A stretch of 5,348 nt of DNA, from the NCBI GenBank assembly GCA_025458545.1, contig JALOSH010000171.1:1-5348 (forward strand). Reading direction: 5' to 3'. How positions within the stretch are numbered: the first letter of the stretch is position 1; each line of letters opens with the position of its first letter. The notes beneath the pieces were generated by a model, which made no database searches, had not been told where the DNA came from, and worked only from the letters and a program-made list of their open reading frames with translations. This document shows, in pieces, positions 1 to 5,348 of the stretch. This DNA is from Hydrogenophaga sp. Its GTDB lineage: Bacteria > Pseudomonadota > Gammaproteobacteria > Burkholderiales > Burkholderiaceae. A program made the translations under genes and the position numbers.

Positions 1-514
1 CGGTGCTGATGCCGTAGCGCGCGGCCACGTTTTCACCGGTCTGCAGCATCGGATTCTTGGCGTACGGGTCGTGGCCCATGTTGTCCGGCACCCACTGCTC
101 GGTGATGCCATACCCGCCTGTGCCGGTCGGGTCGGGGTAGTACACCACCGGTCCGTTGGACTGGCGGTCGGCCATCACCAGCAAGGCACATTGGGCCGTG
201 CCGCACACCACCTCTTGCGCCGCCATTTGCAAGGCGCGCACGCTGGTGGCGCAGGCCTGCTGAACGGTGGGGCCTGCCACCCGGTCGATGCCCATCAGAC
301 CAGTCACATAGGGCAATCCATAGAAGCTGCCCTTTTGCGGATTGGTGATGCCCAGCAAGCCGAGATCGACCTGAGCCGTGTCGAACCCGCGCGCTGCGAG
401 CGCCTCTTTGCCCACCGCAGCCGCCAGCGGCAGGGCGTTCATGTTGGCCAGAGAACCTTGCCACTTGGCAAAGGGTGTGGACCAATAGATACCGTAGGGA
501 ATGAAAGCTTGCAT
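1..514 (-). CDS. Thiolase family protein (acetyl-CoA acyltransferase), N-terminal part, cut by the window edge
   Basis: Read on the minus strand from the ATG at 514-512, this gives 171 codons with no stop before the left edge. The start is supported by AGGAGA (complement of 523-528) 8 nt upstream. The protein has a thiolase N-terminal domain. STPFAKWQGSLA (residues 12-23) matches the usual start of the fold, QQACATSVRAL (85-95) carries the acyl-accepting nucleophile Cys88 at the family's normal position, and MLQTGENVAARYGIS (156-170) matches the conserved helix that follows the loop domain. Thiolases are about 390 residues, so the C-terminal His and second Cys lie outside the window. In context it would cleave an aryl beta-ketoacyl-CoA to aroyl-CoA plus acetyl-CoA in the cytoplasm; that substrate is inferred. 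It is transcribed divergently from the other pathway genes. The N-terminus differs from FadA or PhaA types, so it is probably a specialised degradative thiolase. A non-thiolytic (SCP2-like) role cannot be excluded without the C-terminus. Confidence 0.88.
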   Translation of the reverse strand, partial: MQAFIPYGIYWSTPFAKWQGSLANMNALPLAAAVGKEALAARGFDTAQVDLGLLGITNPQKGSFYGLPYVTGLMGIDRVAGPTVQQACATSVRALQMAAQEVVCGTAQCALLVMADRQSNGPVVYYPDPTGTGGYGITEQWVPDNMGHDPYAKNPMLQTGENVAARYGIST

Positions 515-576
515 CTGTCTTGTCTCCTGTGAGGAATGTCAAATGTGCCCACTGTCGGTCGGTCTGGAGCCCGGAA

Positions 577-592
577 CTAGGACAAACCCTAG
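577..592. repeat. Inverted repeat CTAGG-N6-CCTAG in the thiolase leader
   Basis: Two perfect 5-bp arms (577-581 and 588-592) are separated by ACAAAC. It could be a second regulator site or part of the thiolase leader, since it lies downstream of the predicted minus-strand promoter. CTAG is generally scarce in proteobacterial genomes, so two copies within 16 bp stand out. The arms are short and the function is unknown. Confidence 0.4.
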
Positions 593-618
593 ACTTCCAA
601 AAATCACCGGTTTGCATG

Positions 619-645
619 TTGTGGGGTTCTGCAATTGGTTATAAA
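619..645 (+). promoter_or_regulatory. Weak candidate promoter for the hydratase-to-receptor operon
   Basis: TATAAA at 640-645 is a good -10 candidate and overlaps the left arm and spacer of the inverted repeat. TTGTGG at 619-624 is the nearest possible -35 but lies only 15 bp away; TTGCAT at 612-617 is 22 bp away. Another -10-like box, TATAAC, sits at 647-652 without a recognisable -35. The plus-strand promoter may therefore need an activator or use an element not resolved here. Confidence 0.25.
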
Positions 646-654
646 CTATAACCA
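636..654. promoter_or_regulatory. Perfect 8-bp inverted repeat, probable operator for a pathway regulator
   Basis: TGGTTATA (636-643), spacer AAC, TATAACCA (647-654): the arms are perfectly complementary and the total length is 19 bp. Size, symmetry and AT-rich core are typical of operators for small dimeric winged-helix repressors such as the MarR family, which commonly control hydroxycinnamate genes in response to the CoA thioester. It overlaps candidate -10 elements in both directions, so one bound dimer could silence both transcripts. No regulator gene is in the window, so the regulator family is an inference. Confidence 0.65.
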
Positions 655-673
655 GCTTTTTCAGTTTGAGCAA
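645..673 (-). promoter_or_regulatory. Candidate sigma70 promoter for the thiolase gene
   Basis: On the minus strand TTGCTC (complement of 668-673) and TATAGT (complement of 645-650) are separated by exactly 17 bp. The -10 matches the consensus at 5 of 6 positions; the -35 matches only TTG. The -10 lies inside the inverted repeat at 636-654, and the -35 overlaps the hydratase Shine-Dalgarno region, so the two transcription units would interfere or be co-regulated. Assigned by eye. Confidence 0.4.
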
Positions 674-682
674 GGAACCTCC

Positions 683-1468
683 ATGTCAACCACCGCACTC
701 ACCGCCGACCTTTCCCTTGAAATCCGGGGCGCTGTCGCGATCATCCGGCTGACCCGTCCCACCAAGCGCAACGCGATCAATGACGGACTCATCTTGAGCC
801 TGCGCAACGCTTTCGAAGGCTTCGGTCCCGACATCAAGGCAGCCGTGATCGCCGGTGAAGGCGATCACTTCTGCGCCGGGCTCGACCTGAGCGAACTCAG
901 CGAGCGCGACGCGGTGCAAGGCATGATGCATTCGCGCATGTGGCACAAGGCGCTGGACGCGGTGCAGTTCGGCCCGGTGCCGGTCATTGCTGCGCTGCAC
1001 GGCGCGGTGGTCGGTGGCGGTCTGGAGCTGGCGAGTGCCGCGCACATCCGCGTCGCCGACGACTCCACTTTCTATGCGCTTCCCGAAGGCTCGCGCGGCA
1101 TCTTCGTGGGCGGCGGCGGCTCGGTGCGCGTGCCCCGGTTGGTGGGCGTTGCCCGCATGGCCGACATGATGCTGACCGGCCGCGTCTACAACGCGCAAGA
1201 CGGTGAGCGCGCTGGTTTTGCCCAGTACCTGGTGCCGGCCGGCGAGTCGCTGAACAAGGCCATTGAACTGGCCGAAAAAATCGCCAAGAATGCGCCGGCC
1301 ACCAACTTCGCGCTGACCCACGTGCTGCCGCGCATTGCCGACCAGAGCGCCGACCACGGCCTGATGACCGAGTCGCTGATGGCCGCCATTGCGCAATCGG
1401 CACCCGAGGCCAAAGAGCGCGTCAAAGCCTTCCTGGAAGGCCGCGCCAACAAGGTGCAGAAGAGCTGA
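683..1468 (+). CDS. Enoyl-CoA hydratase/isomerase family (crotonase) protein, probable hydroxycinnamoyl-CoA hydratase
   Basis: This 261-residue protein is of normal crotonase length. The ATG at 683 is chosen because AAGGAA (672-677) lies just upstream; an in-frame TTG at 635 would place translation inside the operator. The oxyanion-hole segments are FCAGLDLSEL (63-72) and HGAVVGGGLEL (106-116). Glu115 and Glu135 are 20 residues apart, matching the acid/base pair Glu144/Glu164 of rat mitochondrial enoyl-CoA hydratase. GGGGSVRVPRLVG (143-155) matches the conserved GAGGTQRLPRLVG-type loop. These residues fit addition of water across an alpha,beta-double bond to give the 3-hydroxyacyl-CoA. The bacterial feruloyl-CoA hydratase/lyase has Ser where Glu115 stands, so this looks like a hydratase rather than a vanillin-forming lyase. 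First gene of the plus-strand operon, 67 nt before the ligase. Family certain; substrate inferred from the neighbours. Confidence 0.92.
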   Translation: MSTTALTADLSLEIRGAVAIIRLTRPTKRNAINDGLILSLRNAFEGFGPDIKAAVIAGEGDHFCAGLDLSELSERDAVQGMMHSRMWHKALDAVQFGPVPVIAALHGAVVGGGLELASAAHIRVADDSTFYALPEGSRGIFVGGGGSVRVPRLVGVARMADMMLTGRVYNAQDGERAGFAQYLVPAGESLNKAIELAEKIAKNAPATNFALTHVLPRIADQSADHGLMTESLMAAIAQSAPEAKERVKAFLEGRANKVQKS

Positions 1469-1535
1469 GACACCTGCGGGCGCGCAAGCACGCCAGGCCC
1501 ATCGGGCCGACCCACCAACGATCCGGAGACAAAAA

Positions 1536-3413
1536 ATGAACAGCCAGACCCATCAGCCGAAGTACCGACCCATGGCGTTCGGGGTGCCTCGCGTGGTGAT
1601 GCGCGAAGGCGCCAGCGGGGTGCGCTACATGCGCGGCGAACCCGAGCTGTTGCCTTACGCGCGCACCATGGGCGAGCGCCTGGCCCACTGGGCCCAAACC
1701 GCGCCCGAGCGCACCCTGTTTGCCCGCCGTGTGCGCCACGCCGATGGCACTGCAGGCGATTGGCAGCACCTGAGCTTTGCGCAGGCTCTCAAAGGCGCTC
1801 GCCACCTGGGTCAGGCGCTCATCGACATGGGCCTGAACAGCGAGCGACCGGTCGTCATGCTGAGCGAGAACGATCTGGACCACGCGCTGCTGTCGCTGGC
1901 GTGCTTGTATGTGGGCGTGCCGTATTGCTCCACATCGCCTGCGTACTCGCTGGTCAGCACCGACCACGGCAAGCTCAAGCATGTGATGAACACGCTCACC
2001 CCGGGTCTGGTGTTCGCCAGCGACGCGGCGCGGTTCGCCAAAGCGCTGGACGCGGCGGTGCCCGCCGATTGCAACGTGGTCGCCAGCAACCTGGGTGGAT
2101 ACAGCCGTGCGGCGGGCGAGCTGTTGTCGTTTGAACAGCTGCTGGCCACCGAACCCACCACCGCGGTGGACGAAGCCCATGCCAACGTCGGCCCGGACAC
2201 CATCGTCAAGTTCCTGTTCACCTCGGGTTCGACCAAGATGCCCAAGGCGGTGGTCAACACCCACCGCATGTGGTGCGCCAACCAGCAGCAGATGCGCCAG
2301 TCGATGACGCCGCTCACGCAGGACCCGCTGGTGCTGGTGGACTGGCTGCCCTGGAACCACACCTTCGGCGGCAACCACAACTTCGGCATGGTGCTCTACA
2401 ACGGCGGCACGCTCTACATCGACGACGGCAAGCCGGTGCCCGCCCTGATGGCAGAGACCTTGCGCAACCTGCGCGAGATCGCGCCCACGGTGTACTTCAA
2501 CGTGCCCACCGGCTTTGAGGTCATCGCCGATGTCATGAAGTCCGACGAGGTGTTGCGCAAGAACCTGCTCAGCCGCGTGCGCATGTTCTTCTACGCAGCC
2601 GCCGCCCTGTCGCAGCCCATCTGGGACGCCCTGCACGAATGCCAGGAGCGCGAGATCGGTGAACGCATCGTGATGTGCACCGGTCTGGGCATGACCGAAT
2701 CCGGTCCGTTCGCCCTGTCGGTCAACAGCGCCGACGTCAAGGCCGGTGATCTGGGCGTGCCCACACCCGGGCTGGAGATCAAGCTGGTCGACGTCGACGG
2801 CAAGATCGAGGTCAGGTACAAAGGCCCCAACATCACCCCCGGCTACTGGCGCAGCCCCGAGGCGACCCAGGAAGCCTTTGATGAAGAAGGCTTCTTCTGC
2901 AGTGGCGATGCGGTGGTCTGGATCGACCCCGACAACCACCACAAAGGTCTGCGTTTTGACGGCCGCATCGCTGAAGACTTCAAGCTCAGCACCGGCACGT
3001 TTGTGAACGTCGGTCCGATGCGCGCCAAGGTGATCGCAGCGGGCGCACCCTATGTGCAAGACGTGGTGCTCACCGGCCTGAACCTCAAGGAAGTGGGCGC
3101 GATGATTTTCCCCACCCAGCATGTGCGCAAGCTGAGCGGACTGCCCGCCAGCGCCAGCATGGCCGAGGTGTTGAGCAGCCCTGCCGTGTTGAACCATTTC
3201 CAGCAGGTCATCAACCAGCTCGCACAGGCCTCCACCGGCAGCGCCACGCGCGTGGCGCGGGCTGTTCTGCTGGCCGAGCCGCCGTCGATTGATCTGGGCG
3301 AAGTCACCGACAAGGGCTCGATCAACCAGCGCATGGTGCTCAAGCACCGCGACGCGCTGGTGCAAGCTCTGCACGGCGACACCGCAGCCCACATCATCAA
3401 ACCCCAAGCCTGA
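1536..3413 (+). CDS. fcs: Feruloyl-CoA synthase-type acyl-CoA ligase (ANL superfamily)
   Basis: 625 residues, longer than typical plant 4-coumarate:CoA ligases (about 550) and in the range of bacterial feruloyl-CoA synthases. The ATG at 1536 has GGAGA at 1525-1529. The open frame extends upstream to 1389 inside the hydratase gene, but that part lacks family sequence. ANL motifs in order: phosphate-binding loop TSGSTKMPK (229-237), TGLGMTE (382-388, adenylate binding), SGD (456-458, ribose contact), FDGR (474-477, hinge), and DKGSINQR (592-599), whose Lys593 is the probable catalytic A10 lysine. The N-terminal YRPMAFGVPRVVMRE and the C-terminal GEVTDKGSINQR resemble the bacterial feruloyl-CoA synthase group. 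It would activate ferulate, p-coumarate or caffeate with ATP and CoA in the cytoplasm. Its place between hydratase and dehydrogenase supports this. The exact acid accepted cannot be read from sequence. Enzyme class is near certain; the symbol is by family resemblance. Confidence 0.9.
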   Translation: MNSQTHQPKYRPMAFGVPRVVMREGASGVRYMRGEPELLPYARTMGERLAHWAQTAPERTLFARRVRHADGTAGDWQHLSFAQALKGARHLGQALIDMGLNSERPVVMLSENDLDHALLSLACLYVGVPYCSTSPAYSLVSTDHGKLKHVMNTLTPGLVFASDAARFAKALDAAVPADCNVVASNLGGYSRAAGELLSFEQLLATEPTTAVDEAHANVGPDTIVKFLFTSGSTKMPKAVVNTHRMWCANQQQMRQSMTPLTQDPLVLVDWLPWNHTFGGNHNFGMVLYNGGTLYIDDGKPVPALMAETLRNLREIAPTVYFNVPTGFEVIADVMKSDEVLRKNLLSRVRMFFYAAAALSQPIWDALHECQEREIGERIVMCTGLGMTESGPFALSVNSADVKAGDLGVPTPGLEIKLVDVDGKIEVRYKGPNITPGYWRSPEATQEAFDEEGFFCSGDAVVWIDPDNHHKGLRFDGRIAEDFKLSTGTFVNVGPMRAKVIAAGAPYVQDVVLTGLNLKEVGAMIFPTQHVRKLSGLPASASMAEVLSSPAVLNHFQQVINQLAQASTGSATRVARAVLLAEPPSIDLGEVTDKGSINQRMVLKHRDALVQALHGDTAAHIIKPQA

Positions 3414-3427
3414 AAGAGAACAGAACC

Positions 3428-4192
3428 ATGAACATCCAAGGACACGCAGCACTGGTCACCGGCGGCGCCTCCGGTCTGGGCGAAGCCGTTGCACGAGAAC
3501 TGGCCCGCCAGGGCGCCAAAGTCGCCGTGCTCGACGTCAACATCGCTCTCGCCGAAAAAGTGGCTGCCGACATCGGCGGTGTGGCTTGCTCATGCGACAT
3601 CACCAACACCGACAGCGTGACCGCAGCCATTGCCAAAGCGGCTGCGGCCCATGGCCCGGCGCGCATTCTGATGAACATCGCTGGCATCGGCACGGCCAAG
3701 CGCATCGTCGGCAAAGATGGCAACGCCGCGCCGCTGGAAGACTTTGCCAAGGTGATCAACGTCAACCTGATCGGCAGCTACAACATGAGCCGTCTGTTTG
3801 CGGCGGACTGTGTGAAGCTCGCACCGCTGGAAGACGGCGAGCGCGGCGTGATGATGTTCACCGCCTCGGTGGCGGCCTTCGACGGCCAGGTCGGCCAGCA
3901 GGCCTACAGCGCCTCCAAGGGCGGCCTGGTCGGAATGACCCTGCCCATGGCGCGCGACCTGGCGCAGCACGGTATTCGCGTCTGCACCGTGGCGCCGGGC
4001 CTGTTTGCCACGCCGCTGATGAAGCAGTTGCCCGAAGCGGTTCAGCAATCCCTGGCCGCATCGATCCCGTTTCCTCCCCGGCTCGGCAAACCCGAAGAAT
4101 TCGCGCAACTGGCCGCGCACATCGTCACCAACGGCCACCTCAATGGCGAAGTGATCCGCCTGGACGGTGCGCTCCGGATGGCACCGCGCTGA
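3428..4192 (+). CDS. Short-chain dehydrogenase, HSD10-like 3-hydroxyacyl-CoA dehydrogenase
   Basis: 254 residues, a classical SDR. TGGASGLG (11-18) is the Rossmann dinucleotide-binding loop. Asp36 at the end of beta-2 favours NAD over NADP. NIAG (83-86) is the NAG-type motif, and the catalytic set is Ser147 with Tyr160 and Lys164 in YSASK. The stretches ASVAAFDGQVGQQAYSASKG (146-165) and FLNGEVIRLDGA-like LNGEVIRLDGALRM (238-251) closely resemble human HSD10 (type II 3-hydroxyacyl-CoA dehydrogenase), as does the segment around PGLFATPL (190-197). In this operon it would oxidise the aryl 3-hydroxypropionyl-CoA made by the hydratase to the 3-keto thioester used by the thiolase. It starts 14 nt after the ligase stop, with a purine-rich AAAGAGAA (3413-3420) as ribosome site, so the two are probably co-transcribed. 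HSD10-like enzymes are promiscuous, so the substrate rests on context. Confidence 0.9.
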   Translation: MNIQGHAALVTGGASGLGEAVARELARQGAKVAVLDVNIALAEKVAADIGGVACSCDITNTDSVTAAIAKAAAAHGPARILMNIAGIGTAKRIVGKDGNAAPLEDFAKVINVNLIGSYNMSRLFAADCVKLAPLEDGERGVMMFTASVAAFDGQVGQQAYSASKGGLVGMTLPMARDLAQHGIRVCTVAPGLFATPLMKQLPEAVQQSLAASIPFPPRLGKPEEFAQLAAHIVTNGHLNGEVIRLDGALRMAPR

Positions 4193-4202
4193 AACGCCCA
4201 CC

Positions 4203-4622
4203 ATGAGCAAAGTCGTCGTCTACGAGGTCGAGGTGATGTTCGGTGACTGCGACCCCGCGGGCATCGTTTTCTACCCCAACTTCCAGAAGTGGATGGACGC
4301 TTCCTCGTTGAACTTCTTTCGCCACTGCGGTGTGCCGCCCTGGCGCGAACTGGAAAAAACGACCGGGATCATCGGCACCCCGCTGGTGGAAATTCAGACA
4401 CGGTTTTTCGCGCCCGCCACCTATGGCGAACGCTTGCAGATCCACACCCGCGTGGCCGAGTGGCGCGCGAAGGTTCTGATCCAAAAGCACATCGTCAAAC
4501 GCGGCGACACGGTGCTCTGCGAAGGCAGCGAGACCCGCGCCTTCTGTGTGCGCGATCAGGCCAACCCGGACCGCATCAAAGCCATTGCCATCCCGGCCGA
4601 CATCCGGGCCAAATGCAGCTGA
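4203..4622 (+). CDS. 4-hydroxybenzoyl-CoA thioesterase (hotdog fold)
   Basis: 139 residues, the usual length for the single-hotdog 4HBT family. GDCDPAGIVFYPNFQKWMDA (14-33) is the family signature, with the catalytic aspartate at Asp17, plus Tyr24 and Asp32. From recall, the numbering and much of the sequence (CGVPPWR 42-48, GIIGTPLV 55-62, EWR 86-88, IPAD near the end, terminal CS) agree with the Pseudomonas sp. CBS-3 4-hydroxybenzoyl-CoA thioesterase of 4-chlorobenzoate degradation. No dehalogenase genes are here, so it more likely hydrolyses the aroyl-CoA (vanilloyl- or 4-hydroxybenzoyl-CoA) released by the thiolase, freeing CoA and the benzoate. The ATG at 4203 lies 10 nt after the dehydrogenase stop without a clear Shine-Dalgarno sequence, suggesting translational coupling. 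The start is supported because it puts Asp17 at the family position. Confidence 0.9.
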   Translation: MSKVVVYEVEVMFGDCDPAGIVFYPNFQKWMDASSLNFFRHCGVPPWRELEKTTGIIGTPLVEIQTRFFAPATYGERLQIHTRVAEWRAKVLIQKHIVKRGDTVLCEGSETRAFCVRDQANPDRIKAIAIPADIRAKCS

Positions 4623-4641
4623 AGCTCTCACAGAAGAGTCA

Positions 4642-4668
4642 CTTTTCCCCCTCCCGCTCTTTCCTTCC
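4642..4668 (+). other. Pyrimidine-rich tract between thioesterase and receptor genes
   Basis: Within the 66-nt gap, 4642-4668 is almost entirely C and T on the plus strand (one G at 4656, no A). No hairpin followed by a T run is visible, so there is no intrinsic terminator. A C-rich, G-poor RNA like this could be a Rho loading site or simply an unstructured leader ahead of the receptor ribosome site GGAGA (4678-4682). Confidence 0.3.
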
Positions 4669-4688
4669 ACCCTCACCGGAGACACACC

Positions 4689-5348
4689 ATGAGCATTGCA
4701 CGTCGCCAATTCATTCAGGCATCCGCCGCGTCCACACTGCTGGCCAGCCTTGGTCTGCAAAGCGCGCACGCCCAGGCGTTGGAGCAGGTGCGGATCATCA
4801 ACGGGTTCCCGGCCGGCGGCAGCGCCGACGTGACCAGCCGCCGCATCGGTGAAAAGCTGGGCGGCACCGCCTACACCAAGAACGCCGCCGTGGTGGAGAA
4901 CAGGACCGGAGCCGCCGGCCGCATCGCGGTGGAAGCGGTGAAGAACGCCGCACCCGACGGCGCCACGCTGCTGCTCACGCCGTATTCGATGATGTCGATC
5001 TACCCGCACATCTACAAGCAGCTGAGCTACGACCCGTTCAAGGATCTGGTGCCGGTGGCAATGGCGTCGATGCTCACGCACGGGCTGGCGGTGGGCCCCA
5101 TGGTGCCGGCCTCGGTGAAAACCGTGAAAGACTACCTGGCCTGGTGCAAGGCCAACCCGACCATGGCCAACTACGGCTCACCCGCTGCAGGCTCGACGCC
5201 TCACTTCCTGGGCGCGCTGCTTGGCATCGATTCGGGTGTCGATCTCAAGCACGTGCCCTACCGGGGTTCCATCCCCGGCATCACCGATGTGATCGGTGGT
5301 CAGCTGGCCAGCATGGTCACGCCGCACGGCGACTTTCTGCCCAACCAC
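4689..5348 (+). CDS. Bug family (TctC-like) tripartite tricarboxylate transporter substrate-binding protein, cut by the right edge
   Basis: The ATG at 4689 follows GGAGA (4678-4682) with 6 nt spacing; 220 codons are open to the edge, against about 320-330 for the full family. The N-terminus MSIARRQFIQ carries a twin-arginine motif, followed by a hydrophobic stretch (about 11-23) and a cleavage site AHA|Q after residue 28, so export to the periplasm, probably by Tat, is expected. The mature part shows Bug hallmarks: VRIINGFPAGGSADVTSRRI (34-53), VVENRTGAAGRIAVEAV (68-84), APDGATLLLTP (88-98), NYGSPAAGSTPHFLGALL (161-178) and VPYRGSIPGITDVIGGQL (189-206). Bug proteins bind carboxylates, including aromatic acids, and feed TctA/TctB permeases or act as sensors. 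No permease genes are seen here. Its position after the catabolic genes suggests it captures the pathway substrate or product, but the ligand is not readable from sequence. Confidence 0.92.
   Translation, partial: MSIARRQFIQASAASTLLASLGLQSAHAQALEQVRIINGFPAGGSADVTSRRIGEKLGGTAYTKNAAVVENRTGAAGRIAVEAVKNAAPDGATLLLTPYSMMSIYPHIYKQLSYDPFKDLVPVAMASMLTHGLAVGPMVPASVKTVKDYLAWCKANPTMANYGSPAAGSTPHFLGALLGIDSGVDLKHVPYRGSIPGITDVIGGQLASMVTPHGDFLPNH

Larger units (their letters stand above)
515..682. promoter_or_regulatory. Divergent intergenic control region between thiolase and hydratase genes
   Basis: This 168-nt segment separates two divergently transcribed genes of one pathway. It is the only sizeable non-coding stretch in the window and is more AT-rich than its surroundings around 635-665. 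It holds two inverted repeats (577-592 and 636-654), candidate -10 boxes for both strands, and Shine-Dalgarno sites at both ends. The thiolase transcript would carry a leader of roughly 120 nt and the hydratase transcript a much shorter one, if the boxes are correct. Confidence 0.75.

Noticed and set aside
33..617. Minus-strand frame starting at 617 that overlaps the thiolase start
   Set aside because: It lies in a different frame from the thiolase, gives a Arg/Gly/His-rich product without motifs, and would begin in the control region with no supporting ribosome site.
635..682. Upstream TTG start for the hydratase at 635
   Set aside because: It would begin within the palindrome and add 16 residues not expected in the family; the ATG at 683 has a good Shine-Dalgarno sequence.
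1496..1508. GGCCC-ATC-GGGCC hairpin between hydratase and ligase genes as a terminator
   Set aside because: The stem is only 5 bp with a 3-nt loop and is not followed by a T run; the adjacent genes act in the same pathway and are most likely co-transcribed.
1422..3452. 676-codon open frame on the minus strand covering the whole ligase gene
   Set aside because: It is in exact codon register with the ligase, so only TTA, CTA or TCA sense codons could interrupt it, and these are rare in this high-GC DNA. Its translation is rich in His, Gln, Arg and Val with no recognisable domain.
683..4622. Novel defence, mobile or biosynthetic system
   Set aside because: All genes fit well-known CoA-dependent catabolic families; no transposase, integrase, nuclease, toxin, terminal repeats or CRISPR-like spacing was seen on either strand.
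4140..5081. 313-codon minus-strand open frame over the thioesterase and receptor genes
   Set aside because: It lies in the same mirror register as both plus-strand genes, which have clear family motifs; the antisense product shows none.

Overview
This is high-GC DNA, almost fully coding, with strong G/C bias at third codon positions. The gene content (a feruloyl-CoA synthase-type ligase beside a Bug-family solute receptor) points to a betaproteobacterium of the Burkholderiales, most likely Comamonadaceae. That placement is inferred from family knowledge; no RNA gene or other taxonomic marker is present.

Layout: positions 1-514 (minus strand) hold the N-terminal 171 codons of a thiolase that runs off the left edge. 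Positions 515-682 are a divergent control region with a perfect 8-bp inverted repeat (636-654) sitting on candidate -10 elements for both directions. Five genes then follow on the plus strand: a crotonase-fold enoyl-CoA hydratase (683-1468), a feruloyl-CoA synthase-type acyl-CoA ligase (1536-3413), an HSD10-like short-chain dehydrogenase (3428-4192), a 4-hydroxybenzoyl-CoA thioesterase (4203-4622), and the first 220 codons of a Bug/TctC periplasmic receptor with a Tat-like signal peptide (4689 to the right edge). The gaps are short (67, 14, 10 and 66 nt) and contain no convincing terminator, so one operon is likely.

Together the genes form a complete CoA-dependent beta-oxidative side-chain shortening route for a hydroxycinnamate such as ferulate or p-coumarate. 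The steps are ligation to CoA, hydration of the double bond, NAD-linked oxidation of the beta-hydroxyl, thiolytic release of acetyl-CoA, and hydrolysis of the aroyl-CoA to vanillate or 4-hydroxybenzoate. The hydratase has both catalytic glutamates (E115, E135), unlike the feruloyl-CoA hydratase/lyase, which has Ser at the first position. With the dehydrogenase, thiolase and thioesterase present, this favours the non-lyase route that bypasses vanillin. The receptor may capture the substrate or a related carboxylate. No mobile element, CRISPR array, RNA gene or phage feature was seen. The individual families are known; the most notable points are the compact complete pathway and its shared divergent operator.
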